DNA from: Olsenella sp. Marseille-P4559 | Lineage (GTDB): Bacteria; Actinomycetota; Coriobacteriia; Coriobacteriales; Atopobiaceae | DNA: 64,000 nt | Direction of reading: 5' to 3' | Assembly (NCBI RefSeq): GCF_900605015.1 | Contig: NZ_LR027573.1 | Span: forward strand, 1,272,853 to 1,336,852 | Shown here: positions 52,791 to 64,000 of the stretch, piece by piece | Position numbering within the stretch: position 1 is the stretch's first letter | How the letters are laid out: the number at the start of each line of letters is the position of its first letter | Program-made: the position numbers and the translations under genes | Notes under the pieces: model-generated | Seen by the model: only the letters and a program-made list of their open reading frames with translations | Databases searched by the model: none | Told to the model about the DNA's origin: nothing

Positions 52791-53402
52791 ATGAACAGGA
52801 ACACTGAGGAGCTTGGCAATAAGCTGGCTGCGGCGCTCGCGGTCGGCGGGGCGGCCCTCGCCGTGCCCACCCAGGCTCTGGCGGCGTCGTCCATCAGCGG
52901 CCCGGACATCCTGCTGCCCAAGCCCGCGGAGTTCATCCCCGCGCTCATCGCCTTCCTCGTCATCTGGTTTGTCATGGCCAAGCTCGCTTGGCCTTCGGTT
53001 CTCGGGATGATGGAGAAGCGCCAGCAGAAGATCCAAGACGACCTCGACTCCGCCGAGAAGTCCAAGGCAAGGGCTGCCGCCGAGGCACAGAGCTACGAGG
53101 ACAGGCTTGTCGATGCAAATCGGCAGGCAGAGGAGATTATCTCTGCGGCCAAGAAGGAGGCCGAGGAGGAGCGCTCCCAGATTCTCGCAAAGGCACAGAC
53201 CGAGGCGTCCGACATCATCGCCAAGGCTCATGGTGCCGTGGAGTCCGAGCGCCGCAAGGCCACGATCGAGCTCTCGAGCTCTGTGGTCGACCTCTCCGTC
53301 GAGATTGCGAGCAAGATCATTGGCAACGACCTTACCGAGGGGCAGCAGCGCAAGCTTGCTGAGAAATACCTCGCGGAAGTGAGCGCCCCCAATGAGCAAT
53401 AA
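52791..53402 (+). CDS. atpF: F1Fo ATP synthase subunit b
   Basis: 203 residues. After the membrane helix (ALIAFLVIWFVMAKLAWPSVL, ~50-70) comes the long charged stator helix (EKRQQKIQDDLDSAEKSKAR onward). Unusually, the first ~32 residues (KLAAALAVGGAALAVPTQALAA) look like a cleavable signal peptide; single-helix b subunits normally start with the membrane anchor. It overlaps atpH by 11 bases. Confidence 0.93.
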   Translation: MNRNTEELGNKLAAALAVGGAALAVPTQALAASSISGPDILLPKPAEFIPALIAFLVIWFVMAKLAWPSVLGMMEKRQQKIQDDLDSAEKSKARAAAEAQSYEDRLVDANRQAEEIISAAKKEAEEERSQILAKAQTEASDIIAKAHGAVESERRKATIELSSSVVDLSVEIASKIIGNDLTEGQQRKLAEKYLAEVSAPNEQ

Positions 53403-53865
53403 GCGAGCCGGCGAAGAGAAGGTGGAGGCCTACACCAGGGCCCTGCTCGAGGCTGCCCGTCAAGAGGGCCGCGAGAACGCAGACCTGGTGCAGTGGCAGC
53501 ATGCCAAGAAGTTCTCACCTGAGGTGCTGGAGACTCTTTCCGCCATGCAGGCCGAGGACGATGCTGGCCTTATCGACCAAGTCGCCAAGCAGTACAAGAA
53601 GCTCCTTGACAGCGAAGACAGAACCGTCTCGGTTACTGTCACGACGGCCGTCCCTCTAGACGACGAGCTGCGTGGCAAGATTCGCAGCCGGACTGAGCAG
53701 CTGCTGAACGCACCCGTCTATCTCGTTGAGCGCGTTGACCCCAGCATCCTGGGCGGCATTCTTCTCGAGGCGCGTGGGAAGCGCATGGACGCCTCGGTGC
53801 GTGCCCAGCTTGCGCACATCAGGAAGACGCTCTCCTCAGCATTCATCGGAGGTGAAGAGCAGTGA
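53392..53865 (+). CDS. atpH: F1Fo ATP synthase subunit delta
   Basis: 157 residues, shorter than the usual ~175-180, with part of the N-terminal helical bundle reduced. The C-terminal segment ([37 protein letters not shown]) is the typical OSCP/delta end. It links the F1 head to the b stalk. It overlaps atpF by 11 bases and atpA by GTGA. Confidence 0.9.
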   Translation: MSNKRAGEEKVEAYTRALLEAARQEGRENADLVQWQHAKKFSPEVLETLSAMQAEDDAGLIDQVAKQYKKLLDSEDRTVSVTVTTAVPLDDELRGKIRSRTEQLLNAPVYLVERVDPSILGGILLEARGKRMDASVRAQLAHIRKTLSSAFIGGEEQ

Positions 53866-55556
53866 CAGAGAACGAGCATGCTACCATCGACGCGCCAATC
53901 AACTCCGAGCGCATCATGAGCACGCTGCGTGAGCAGCTTTCCGCCATCAACGCTACGGTCGACCGCCAGGAGGCGTCGGTCGTTACGCAGGTGGGCGATG
54001 GCATCGCATATATCTCCGGCCTCAGGACCGCCATGGCCGGCGAGCTCCTGCAGTTCACGAGCTCCGCAACGGGCCGCAGCGTCTATGGCCTTGCGCAGAA
54101 CCTCGAGGAGGACAGGGTTGGTGCCGTCCTCTTCGGCGACGTTGGCTCCATCAAGGAGGGTGACGAGTGCCGTACAACCGGCCGCGTCATGGACATCCCC
54201 GTGGGTCACGCAATGCTCGGTCGCGTGGTGAACCCTCTGGGCCAGCCCATCGACGGCCTTGGCCCCATCGATTCCTCACACCGTCGCCCCATCGAGTTCA
54301 AGGCCCCTGGCATCATGGCGCGCCAGCCGGTCTGCGAGCCCGTGCTCACGGGTCTCCTCGCCATCGACGCCATGGTCCCCATTGGCCGCGGCCAGCGCGA
54401 GCTCATCATTGGTGACCGCAAGACGGGCAAGACCGCCATTGCGATCGATACCATCGTGAACCAGCGCGACACGGACATGCTCTGCATCTACGTGGCCATC
54501 GGCCAGAAGGCCTCGACGGTCGCCGCGATTAGGGAGTCCCTGGCCAAGCGCGGTGTCCTCGACAAGACGGTCATTGTTGCCGCCACCGCTGCAGACGCCG
54601 CGCCGCTGCAGTACATCGCCCCCATGGCCGGCGCGGCCATCGGCGAGTACTTCATGTACAACGATGCCAACGGCAATCCCGCAGACGCTACGCACCCCGG
54701 CGCGCACGTGCTTGTGGTCTACGATGACCTCTCCAAGCAGGCCGTGGCCTACCGTCAGATGTCGCTGACGCTGCACCGCCCGCCTGGACGCGAGGCATAC
54801 CCTGGCGACATCTTCTACCTGCACTCTCGCCTCCTCGAACGCGCATGCAAGCTGTCCGACGAGAACGGCGGTGGTTCGCTCACGGCGCTCCCCATCATCG
54901 AGACGCAGGAAGGCGACGTCTCTGCATACATCCCGACCAACGTGATTTCGATCACTGACGGCCAGATCTACCTGCAGACAAACCTCTTCTTCCAGGGTCA
55001 GCGCCCCGCTGTCGACGTTGGCATCTCGGTTTCGCGGGTTGGCGGAGACGCGCAGTACAAGGCAATGAAGCAGGTTGCCGGTACGCTGCGCCTAGACCTC
55101 GCCGCCTACCGTGACAAGCAGGCGTTCGCGCAGTTTGGCTCAGATCTTGACGCCACCACGCAGTACCAGCTCAGTCACGGTGCGCACATGATGGAGCTCC
55201 TCAAGCAGGGCCGCTTCTCGGCACTTGCTGCACCCGACGAGATCATCTCGGTCTTTGCCGGCAAGGAGGATTTCCTTGAGGACATCGACCTCGACCACGT
55301 GGGCCTGTTCCGCGACGGGCTTGCAAAGTACATGGCCGAGAAGCACCCCGCGCTGCGTGCCTTGCTGCTCGAGGGCAAGATCTCCGATGACCAGGAGCGC
55401 CGCCTCAAGGAGCACATCGAACACTACAAGGCACAGTTCATGCTGGAGCACCCCAACAGGGCCAAGGCGCACGACGTCGAGCACGCCGCGGAGAAGACCG
55501 AGGTCCCGGAGGGCGATGGCAAGAGCGGTGACGGTGCGGAGAAGGGCCAGGAGTAG
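53862..55556 (+). CDS. atpA: F1Fo ATP synthase subunit alpha
   Basis: 564 residues from a GTG that overlaps the atpH stop. P-loop [13 protein letters not shown], the ISVSRVGG segment with the catalytic-site Arg finger (in this line [12 protein letters not shown]), and [16 protein letters not shown]. An acidic, Lys/Glu/Gly-rich tail of ~35 residues ([20 protein letters not shown] and onward) extends beyond the usual end (~510). Confidence 0.97.
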   Translation: MTENEHATIDAPINSERIMSTLREQLSAINATVDRQEASVVTQVGDGIAYISGLRTAMAGELLQFTSSATGRSVYGLAQNLEEDRVGAVLFGDVGSIKEGDECRTTGRVMDIPVGHAMLGRVVNPLGQPIDGLGPIDSSHRRPIEFKAPGIMARQPVCEPVLTGLLAIDAMVPIGRGQRELIIGDRKTGKTAIAIDTIVNQRDTDMLCIYVAIGQKASTVAAIRESLAKRGVLDKTVIVAATAADAAPLQYIAPMAGAAIGEYFMYNDANGNPADATHPGAHVLVVYDDLSKQAVAYRQMSLTLHRPPGREAYPGDIFYLHSRLLERACKLSDENGGGSLTALPIIETQEGDVSAYIPTNVISITDGQIYLQTNLFFQGQRPAVDVGISVSRVGGDAQYKAMKQVAGTLRLDLAAYRDKQAFAQFGSDLDATTQYQLSHGAHMMELLKQGRFSALAAPDEIISVFAGKEDFLEDIDLDHVGLFRDGLAKYMAEKHPALRALLLEGKISDDQERRLKEHIEHYKAQFMLEHPNRAKAHDVEHAAEKTEVPEGDGKSGDGAEKGQE

Positions 55557-55562
55557 CAACCT

Positions 55563-57970
<2,408 letters not shown>

Positions 57971-57978
57971 GAAGTCAT

Positions 57979-58404
57979 ATGGCCGAGCTCAATTGTCAGT
58001 TCGTCCGTCCGGACAGGCTTCTCTACGAGGGGCCCGTTGCGAGCCTCGTCCTGGTTGCCCACTCGGGTGAGCTGGGTGTGTGGCCTGGCCACGCACCCGA
58101 GATCTGCTCGCTTGGCGATGGCGTGGTTCGTCTCAACCTCCGCGAGGAGGATGGCGGTGGCGTTGGCAGGGTCGTCATCTCAGGCGGCTATGCCCAGATT
58201 GATGACAAGGGCGTCATCATCCTTGCCGACCACGCCCGTTCCGTTAACGATATCGAGCCGGACGTGGTGCGCGAGACCCGCGACACCGCCCTCGACACCT
58301 TGGATTCGCTCGGCGAGTCCGACGGGCGCCGTGCATACTGGGAGAACAAGGTAAAGTGGTGTAATCTACTGCTCAGACAAGCGGCGGAGCACAAGCAGAG
58401 CTAA
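57979..58404 (+). CDS. atpC: F1Fo ATP synthase subunit epsilon
   Basis: 141 residues. N-terminal beta sandwich (MAELNCQFVRPDRLLYEGPV, AHSGELGVWPGHAPEICSLGDG) followed by a helical C-terminal domain (EPDVVRETRDTALDTLDSLG onward). The landmarks GELGVWPGHAP and VVISGGYAQI are typical. It regulates ATPase activity and closes the operon; a GNRA-loop hairpin follows. Confidence 0.93.
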   Translation: MAELNCQFVRPDRLLYEGPVASLVLVAHSGELGVWPGHAPEICSLGDGVVRLNLREEDGGGVGRVVISGGYAQIDDKGVIILADHARSVNDIEPDVVRETRDTALDTLDSLGESDGRRAYWENKVKWCNLLLRQAAEHKQS

Positions 58405-58410
58405 GACCCA

Positions 58411-58436
58411 GGTGGCCCCGCGAAAGCGGGGTCGCC
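58411..58436 (+). terminator. Hairpin after atpC
   Basis: GGTGGCCCCGC (58411-58421), GAAA tetraloop, GCGGGGTCGCC (58426-58436): 11 pairs including two wobbles, 7 bases after the atpC stop. No T-run follows, and murA starts 19 bases on, so it may be a partial attenuator rather than a full stop. Confidence 0.6.
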
Positions 58437-58455
58437 TGCTGTATGCAGGAGGAAC

Positions 58456-59742
58456 ATGGACGTCATCAAAATTGAGGGCGGGCATCCCATTACGGGTGAG
58501 GTCACCGTCGAGGGAGCCAAGAACTCGGCGCTCAAGCTCATGGCGGCAACCATCATGGCGCCAGGTGTCACTACCTTGAGGAACGTCCCCAACATCGCTG
58601 ACGTCCACGTCATGGGCAAGGTGCTCAAGCGCCTTGGTGCAACCATCGACGTGTTGGACAAGCACACGCTGGTCATCGACACCTCGAACGTCGATAAGTG
58701 GGAGACGCCCTACGAGCTGGTTGCTCAGATGCGCGCCTCCACGGCCGTGCTTGGCCCGCTTATCTCGCGCTTTGGCAAGGCCGTTGTTGCCATGCCTGGC
58801 GGGTGCAACATTGGTGCCCGTAAGATTGACATGCACATCCTTGGTCTTGAAGAGCTGGGTGTCCAGTTTGACGTCAAGCATGGCAACATTCACGCTACTA
58901 CTCCCAATGGCATTACGGGCAACACGGTCACATTGGCCTTCGCAAGCGTCGGAGCCACCGAGAACCTCATGATGGCCTCCGTGCACGCCAAGGGCACGAC
59001 CATCATCGACAATGCGGCGCGCGAGCCCGAAATTGTCGACTTGGCAATGATGCTCAACGAGATGGGTGCCAAGGTCTGCGGTGCGGGCTCTCCCGTTATT
59101 GAGATCGAGGGCGTGGAAGAGCTCCATCCCGTCACGCACAGCGTCGTAGGCGACCGCATCGAGGCCGGAACCTTCCTCGCCATTGGCGGGCTCTGCGGCG
59201 AGCCGGTAACGGTTAACGGTTTCGACCCCATTCATCTGGGACTTGTTCTCAAGAAGCTCGAGAAGATGGGCATCTCCGTCCAGCGTGGTTCGCGTGGCTG
59301 CACCGTCTGGCGCGAAGGTCCAATCCTTCCCACCGACATCCAGACGCTCCCGTTCCCCGGCTTTCCCACTGACATGCAGGCACAGGTCATGTGCCTCCTC
59401 GCCTTGGCTAAGGGCTCGTGTGTGATCACCGAGAACGTCTTTGAGAACCGCTTCATGTTTGCAAGCGAGCTGCAGCGCATGGGTGCAGACATTACCATCG
59501 AGGGGCACCACGCCATCGTGCATGGCGTGCCGGGCTTCTCGGGCACGCAGGTAAAGTCCCCGGACCTACGTGGTGGCGCGGCTCTTGTCATAGCTGGCCT
59601 TGTGGCTGATGGCGTTACCACGGTGTCTGCCATCCACCACATCGAACGTGGCTACGAGGGCTTCGTGAGCAAGCTCGTCTCGCTTGGTGCCAAGGCAGAG
59701 CGCGACACGGTTCCTGATGATGAGGATGCGATTAGGGACTAG
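58456..59742 (+). CDS. murA: UDP-N-acetylglucosamine 1-carboxyvinyltransferase
   Basis: 428 residues, AGGAGGAAC upstream. EPT family signatures: VEGAKNSALKLMAA, PGGCNIGARKIDMHI with the catalytic, fosfomycin-reactive Cys, RAGTFLAIGG-type EAGTFLAIGG, and the C-terminal LRGGAALVIAGLVADG. First committed step of peptidoglycan synthesis. Because Cys is kept, fosfomycin sensitivity of the enzyme is expected. Confidence 0.97.
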   Translation: MDVIKIEGGHPITGEVTVEGAKNSALKLMAATIMAPGVTTLRNVPNIADVHVMGKVLKRLGATIDVLDKHTLVIDTSNVDKWETPYELVAQMRASTAVLGPLISRFGKAVVAMPGGCNIGARKIDMHILGLEELGVQFDVKHGNIHATTPNGITGNTVTLAFASVGATENLMMASVHAKGTTIIDNAAREPEIVDLAMMLNEMGAKVCGAGSPVIEIEGVEELHPVTHSVVGDRIEAGTFLAIGGLCGEPVTVNGFDPIHLGLVLKKLEKMGISVQRGSRGCTVWREGPILPTDIQTLPFPGFPTDMQAQVMCLLALAKGSCVITENVFENRFMFASELQRMGADITIEGHHAIVHGVPGFSGTQVKSPDLRGGAALVIAGLVADGVTTVSAIHHIERGYEGFVSKLVSLGAKAERDTVPDDEDAIRD

Positions 59743-59773
59743 CCCCTCGCGCGGATGGGATGTAGGGTAGCCG

Positions 59774-60940
59774 ATGAGCAAGCATATGAAAGCCGAGGGT
59801 AGTGGCTCCGATATCGATGCGTCTGACAAGTACAGCCGCAACAACGTCGAGCGCTACAGCAAGAGGTGCCGCAGGCACAGGCTGCGCCGAAGTGTGGCGC
59901 GTGGTGTCGTTGCTGCCCTGGTGGTGATGCTTGTCGGCGGTGGCGTGGCATTTGCGCGCTGGATCAGCAGCGTGCAGAGTCGCATGAACAACGGCCAGGT
60001 CATCACCCCCGAGCTTGAGCAGAGCCTGTCTGCCGCGACGGATGGCAACGAGCCCTCCACGCCGAATGACCCTTACTACGTGCTGCTCCTTGGTACCGAC
60101 GGCCGCCCTGGCGAGACGGACTACCGTGCTGACACCATCATCCTTGCTCGCATCGACCCGCCCAACAAGCGTGTGACGCTTCTCTCGATACCGCGCGACA
60201 CCATGGTCGAATGGAAGGGTACGACCATGAAGATCAACGGCGTCCACACGTATGATGGGGCTGCCGGTATGGTGCAAATCGTGAGCGAGAAGTGCGGCGT
60301 TCCCATTTCGCACTATGCCGAGATTTCCTTCGATGGCCTTGCGACTCTCACCAACGCTATGGGTGGCGTGACGGTCGACGTTGACCAGTCCATGAAGGAT
60401 ACCGAGAACTTCGATGTAGTCACGGAGCTTCAGCCGGGGGTTCAGACGCTCGATGGCGAAGAGGCGCTCTTCTACTGCAGATGCCGCCATTTCCCGGATG
60501 GCGACTACACGCGCATGCACCACCAGCGCTCCTTCATTAAGGCCATGCTCAACCAATTGCTTTCGACCAACGATCCAACCAAGATCGTCAACCTGGTCGA
60601 CGCTACCGCAGACGTTATCACCACCGATCTTTCGGTCTCTGAGATTGTCTCCTTGGCCTCAGAGATGGTAGGCATGGATACGGAGAATGACATCTACGCT
60701 GCCTATGCCCCCTCCGAGCCAAAGGACGTCAACGGCGTCTCGTATGTCGTGGCAGACTGGGATGCCCTCGCCGAGGTGATGAAGGTCATCGACGCAGGCA
60801 AGGACCCTTCGTCGTTCAATGCCGACCAGCATGGCTACACGGACGGAGGCTCTTCGTCCGAGAATGCAGGCCCCACCTCCGCAGATGCCACGAGCTCTGC
60901 CGGCACGGTGAGCGCTTCGTCGCCGAAATCTGCCACGTAA
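59774..60940 (+). CDS. LytR-CpsA-Psr (LCP) family cell-wall glycopolymer ligase
   Basis: 388 residues. Basic cytoplasmic N-terminus (YSKRCRRHRLRRSVARG), one membrane helix (VVAALVVMLVGGGVAFARW, ~45-63), then the LCP domain: LLLGTDGRPGETDYRADTII, LLSIPRDTMVEW (catalytic-region Arg), TMKINGVHTYDGAAGM and YCRCRHFPDGDYTRMHHQRSF. A Ser/Thr-rich tail ends the protein. It attaches teichoic-acid-like or capsular polymers to peptidoglycan; the neighbouring galU and mutase genes could supply the sugar nucleotides. Confidence 0.93.
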   Translation: MSKHMKAEGSGSDIDASDKYSRNNVERYSKRCRRHRLRRSVARGVVAALVVMLVGGGVAFARWISSVQSRMNNGQVITPELEQSLSAATDGNEPSTPNDPYYVLLLGTDGRPGETDYRADTIILARIDPPNKRVTLLSIPRDTMVEWKGTTMKINGVHTYDGAAGMVQIVSEKCGVPISHYAEISFDGLATLTNAMGGVTVDVDQSMKDTENFDVVTELQPGVQTLDGEEALFYCRCRHFPDGDYTRMHHQRSFIKAMLNQLLSTNDPTKIVNLVDATADVITTDLSVSEIVSLASEMVGMDTENDIYAAYAPSEPKDVNGVSYVVADWDALAEVMKVIDAGKDPSSFNADQHGYTDGGSSSENAGPTSADATSSAGTVSASSPKSAT

Positions 60941-61053
60941 TCTGCCAAATCCACGTCTTCTGCGTTGGTGCTGGGGGTCACAGGGCCCCCGACTTGGGGA
61001 TAATGATTCCAGGACACGCGCCAAAGGTGCATTGCAGGATTTGGAGACTGCTT

Positions 61054-61482
61054 ATGACTCTTACGAGTGACGGAAATCACGATCACGCCCTAACAAGGGC
61101 AGGCGAGGACTACCTCGAATCTATCTATAGGCTGTCTGTGGCATCAGATGAACCTGGCGGGAGCGTGCGCTCCGTTGACGTTGCCGAGCAGCTCGATGTA
61201 TCGAAGGCAAGCGTCAACAAGGCGCTCTCGATGCTCAAGGAAGAGGGCATGGTCAACCAGAGCCGCTATGGCCGTGTGACCCTGACTCCCGAGGGCAAGG
61301 AGTATGCCGCGATTGTGTGGCGCGCGCATCGTGCCCTACGGGCATTCCTCGAGACCGACCTGGGCGTAAATGCCGAGCGTGCCGACGAGGAGGCATGTCT
61401 CATGGAACATGTCCTCTCTGCCGACACGATGTCGCGTCTTATCGATTACCTTGCGACGCAGGGCGTAACCATTCCGGATTAG
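61054..61482 (+). CDS. DtxR/MntR-family metal-dependent regulator
   Basis: 142 residues from MTLTSDGNHD, GGAGA upstream. The N-terminal winged helix (LTRAGEDYLESIYRL, VDVAEQLDVSKASVNKALSMLKEEGMV) is DtxR-like, followed by the dimerisation/metal-binding domain (AHRALRAFLETDLGVNAERADEEACLMEH VLSADTMSRL region, with H, E and D metal ligands). No SH3-like third domain, so it is of MntR size. Mn or Fe specificity not determinable; feoAB at 13868 is a possible target. Confidence 0.9.
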   Translation: MTLTSDGNHDHALTRAGEDYLESIYRLSVASDEPGGSVRSVDVAEQLDVSKASVNKALSMLKEEGMVNQSRYGRVTLTPEGKEYAAIVWRAHRALRAFLETDLGVNAERADEEACLMEHVLSADTMSRLIDYLATQGVTIPD

Positions 61483-61663
61483 GCTCATGGCCGTTTGATG
61501 CGTCCCGTGTGTGCGCCATGTGATGACGGCAGGGTTTGTGGCCGTGCGACCGGTGGAGGTCTGCCGCTAGGAGAAGGCGGGGTAGATGGTGCATGCACGG
61601 GGGTATGGTGTGTCTGGCATCCTCATGCCGCAACTGCCCACTATTGAAGGGAACACAAGCACA

Positions 61664-62560
61664 ATGAAGGCAATTATCCCGGCAGCAGGTCTTGGTACGC
61701 GTTTTCTGCCCGCAACGAGATGCATGCCCAAGGAGCTCCTGCCCGTTCTGGACAAGCCCATTCTCCAATACGTTGTCGAGGAGGCACTTGAGCCCGAGGG
61801 CGTCGATGGCGTAGTGATTGTGAACTCGCACGAGAAGCCGCAGATAGAGCAGTACTTCTCGGTGGACGAGGAATTCGAGGGCATGCTTCGCACACGTGGC
61901 AAGGGTGAGGCGGCAAGCCTTGTCCACGAGGCCTCAACGCTTCCGGTCTCTTTCGTCTATCAGGACAGTCCGCGCGGCCTCGGCCATGCCGTCCATTGCG
62001 CTGCAGACAAGATTGGCGGGGAGCCGTTCTTCGTGCTTCTCGGTGACTACTTCGTTCCCGACAAGCAGATGTGCGTGCGCATGGCGCAGGTATCGCGCGA
62101 GCACAACGGCGCTTCCGTTATCGCCGTTGCTCCGGTTCCTGCCGACCAGGTGAGCCGCTACGGCATCATCGCCGGCCAGTGCATGGGACATCTCGATGGT
62201 GCCGCGGGAGGCGAGGAGGACGAGGGTGCCGTGTGGAAGGTGGCGGGCCTTGTCGAGAAGCCCAAGCCCGAGGACGCGCCCTCGCACCTCTTTATTGTTG
62301 GCCGCTATCTCCTCTCGCCCCGCATCATGGAGCTTCTGGCCACCCAGGCGCCGGGTGCTGGCAGCGAAATTCAGCTTACCGACGCAATGCAGCGCCTGCT
62401 TGACGAGGAAGAGATGTACGCGCTGGTAGTGGACCCCGCTGAGGGGTGTGATACTGGTACTCCCGCTGCCTGGGCTGCGACTAACGCACGTATGGCGCTC
62501 AAGAACCCCCATACTGCCGAGGCCTTCCGCGAGGCGTTTGGTGACAAGGTCCTTGGATAG
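61664..62560 (+). CDS. galU: UTP-glucose-1-phosphate uridylyltransferase
   Basis: 298 residues from MKAIIPAAGLGTRFLPATRC; AAGGGAA lies upstream, and the frame from 61586 is not supported. GalU signatures: GLGTRFLPAT, MPKELLPVLDKP, FVYQDSPRGLGHAV, LGDYF, VVEKP-type LVEKPKPEDAPS and GSEIQLTDAM. Makes UDP-glucose for cell-envelope polymers. Its 3' end overlaps the next gene by ~20 bases. Confidence 0.95.
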   Translation: MKAIIPAAGLGTRFLPATRCMPKELLPVLDKPILQYVVEEALEPEGVDGVVIVNSHEKPQIEQYFSVDEEFEGMLRTRGKGEAASLVHEASTLPVSFVYQDSPRGLGHAVHCAADKIGGEPFFVLLGDYFVPDKQMCVRMAQVSREHNGASVIAVAPVPADQVSRYGIIAGQCMGHLDGAAGGEEDEGAVWKVAGLVEKPKPEDAPSHLFIVGRYLLSPRIMELLATQAPGAGSEIQLTDAMQRLLDEEEMYALVVDPAEGCDTGTPAAWAATNARMALKNPHTAEAFREAFGDKVLG

Positions 62561-63956
62561 GCGTCCCAACATAATCCGCTTTGGCGCCGATGGCTGGCAG
62601 GCACGTCTGGACGATGGTTTTGACGAAGCCGGCGTCAGGCGCGCGGCTGATGCGTTAGGTCTTCTTTGGGCGGATGCCCATCCTGGTGCTGAGGTCGTTG
62701 TCGGTTATGACACTCGTCACAACTCTGCCGACTACGCATGTGTCGCAGCGGGCGTGCTCGCATCCTTTGGCCTGCGGGCTGTTGTCTCGGACAGGCCCTG
62801 TCCCACGCCTGTCGCTTCGTGGTTCTGCTCGAGAAGGAGCGACGCCATCGGTGTCGTCATGCTTACGGCAAGCGAGCGCTCCTGCGAGTACGGTGGCCTT
62901 ATCGTGCGCGGTGCGGACGGCGGACCGGTTTCACGTGAGTTTCTTGATGCCGTCGAGCAGCACATCTCGCTTGAGCCAACATCTGACACCGGTGAGTACC
63001 AGGTGGAGAACTTCATCGAGCCCTATCTCGATGACCTCGTCACATTGGTGGACGGTGTCGCGATTGCGGGTGCCGGGCTCAGCGTTGTGGTTGATCCCAT
63101 GTACGGTGCCGGTGCGGGCGTGCTCGCCCAGGCGCTTGAACGTCTTGGCTGCGAGGTGACCGAGATTCACGCAGATGTCCGCGAGGACTTCTGCGGGCTT
63201 CACCCCGAGCCAGCTGACCCCTGGGCAGACGAGTGCGAAGAGAGGGTCTCCTCCACGGGGGCCAGCCTTGGTTTCCTTCTCGATTGCGATGGCGACCGTG
63301 CGGGCGTTGTCGACGAGGACGGCAACATACTGCTGCCACACGAATTGTCTCCGCTGGTGCTGGGCCACCTTGTTGAGAATCGCAACGAGACTGGCCGCGT
63401 TGTGGTCACGCTCACGTGCTCTGCGCGAATCGCGCGTCAGGCAGAGCGCCTTGGCTGCCAGCTCACATCCGTTCCCGTTGGTTTTTCACGCATATATAGA
63501 GAAATGCGTGAAGGTGATGTAGTGCTGGGCGCAGAGGAGTACGGCGGCCTTGCGTTCCCGTCTCACCTCCTCGAGCGAGATGGCCTTCTGTCCTGCCTTT
63601 TGGTAGCCGAGCTTGTGGCAAAGAGCGGCAGGACAGTTCGCCAGCTGGTGCGCGATATGGGCGACAAGATCGGCCACATGCGCTACACCCGTCGGGATGT
63701 GCGTCTCGACCCAGCCGCAACCCAGGCGTTCCGTAATGTGCTGCCAGGACTCAACCCGGAGTCCGTCGCAGGTCGCCTCCCCGTTGAGGTCAGCCATGCC
63801 GATGGGTTACGCCTTCAGTTCGACGATGGTTCATGGGTTCTCATACGCCCCTCGAGGTCCGATCCCGTGGTGAGGGTTTACTCGGAGGCACCTACAGAAG
63901 GGGAGCGCGACAGGCTGCTCGACGCCTCGTGTGGAATTGTCCGCGCCGGCGCTTGA
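62541..63956 (+). CDS. Phosphohexomutase-like protein (PGM/PMM family) with altered catalytic loop
   Basis: 471 residues from a GTG at 62541 (GAGG upstream; a TTG at 62553 is the alternative). Alpha-D-phosphohexomutase plan: N-terminal VVGYDTRHNS, phosphoserine loop VVMLTASERSCEYGG (residues ~105-119) where TASHNP is expected, metal loop DCDGDRAG (248-255), sugar-binding GAEEYGGLAF where GEESGG is expected, and C-terminal RPSRSDPVVRVYSEA. The catalytic Ser and metal Asp residues are kept, but HNP and the loop-3 Ser are not. It overlaps galU, so it likely interconverts hexose phosphates for UDP-sugar supply; activity is less certain than for canonical members. Confidence 0.85.
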   Translation: MTRSLDRRPNIIRFGADGWQARLDDGFDEAGVRRAADALGLLWADAHPGAEVVVGYDTRHNSADYACVAAGVLASFGLRAVVSDRPCPTPVASWFCSRRSDAIGVVMLTASERSCEYGGLIVRGADGGPVSREFLDAVEQHISLEPTSDTGEYQVENFIEPYLDDLVTLVDGVAIAGAGLSVVVDPMYGAGAGVLAQALERLGCEVTEIHADVREDFCGLHPEPADPWADECEERVSSTGASLGFLLDCDGDRAGVVDEDGNILLPHELSPLVLGHLVENRNETGRVVVTLTCSARIARQAERLGCQLTSVPVGFSRIYREMREGDVVLGAEEYGGLAFPSHLLERDGLLSCLLVAELVAKSGRTVRQLVRDMGDKIGHMRYTRRDVRLDPAATQAFRNVLPGLNPESVAGRLPVEVSHADGLRLQFDDGSWVLIRPSRSDPVVRVYSEAPTEGERDRLLDASCGIVRAGA

Positions 63957-64000
63957 GTCCGTTTGTGTGCAAACCATGGATGTCCCCCCTCCCCCTTCCC

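Overview
The window reads as chromosome from a high-GC Gram-positive of the class Coriobacteriia, most like Olsenella or another Atopobiaceae. This rests on GC-rich third codon positions, actinobacterial-type housekeeping proteins, and a tilS-hpt-ftsH / rpmE-prfA-prmC-glyA-upp-atp-murA layout. The taxon is inferred; no rRNA gene is present to confirm it. I see no rRNA or tRNA genes, CRISPR arrays or transposase genes.

Layout. 1-4.9 kb (minus strand): an envelope-type module of a WalJ-like metallo-beta-lactamase, a response regulator, a histidine kinase, an ABC ATPase and an FtsX-type permease that runs off the left edge. 5-7.1 kb: a lone DUF559-like hypothetical protein set among three copies of a ~98-bp palindromic element; a fourth copy lies at 38.6 kb. 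7.2-17 kb: tilS, hpt, ftsH, an aminotransferase, a PHP-domain protein, a fused feoA-feoB and exonuclease III. 17.1-24.1 kb: a RelB/DinJ-PIN toxin-antitoxin pair with a palindromic operator, then two patatin-like phospholipases flanking an ABC transporter whose permease carries a large YhgE-like insertion. 24.1-27.1 kb: a sirtuin, a divergent fused folP-folK, and a degenerate, possibly frameshifted biotin-ligase-like gene.

27.2-37.6 kb is an accessory catabolic island with visibly lower GC. It holds an alpha/beta hydrolase, a PucR-type regulator, an FdrA-YlbE fusion, a DUF2877 (YlbF-like) protein, two tandem dicarboxylate:cation symporters and a carbamate kinase. The set matches the FdrA/YlbE/YlbF oxamate carbamoyltransferase plus carbamate kinase of anaerobic allantoin/oxalurate fermentation. 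Import of a carboxylate, phosphorolysis to carbamoyl phosphate and ATP formation by the kinase would form a complete energy-conserving unit.

37.6-64 kb: coaX, rpmE (long Lys/Ala tail and structured leader), a trigger-factor-like chaperone, an FAD oxidoreductase, a YtrA-type GntR/ABC operon with its likely operator, prfA-prmC-sua5-rpiB-glyA-upp, the complete F1Fo ATP synthase operon (atpBEFHAGDC), murA, an LCP-family cell-wall ligase, a DtxR/MntR-type regulator, galU and a divergent phosphoglucomutase-like gene.

The least explained items are the palindromic element family with its neighbouring nuclease-fold protein, the carbamoyl-phosphate island with its gene fusion and duplicated transporter, and several enzymes with altered catalytic motifs: the DHPS half of folP-folK, the biotin-ligase-like protein and the phosphohexomutase.
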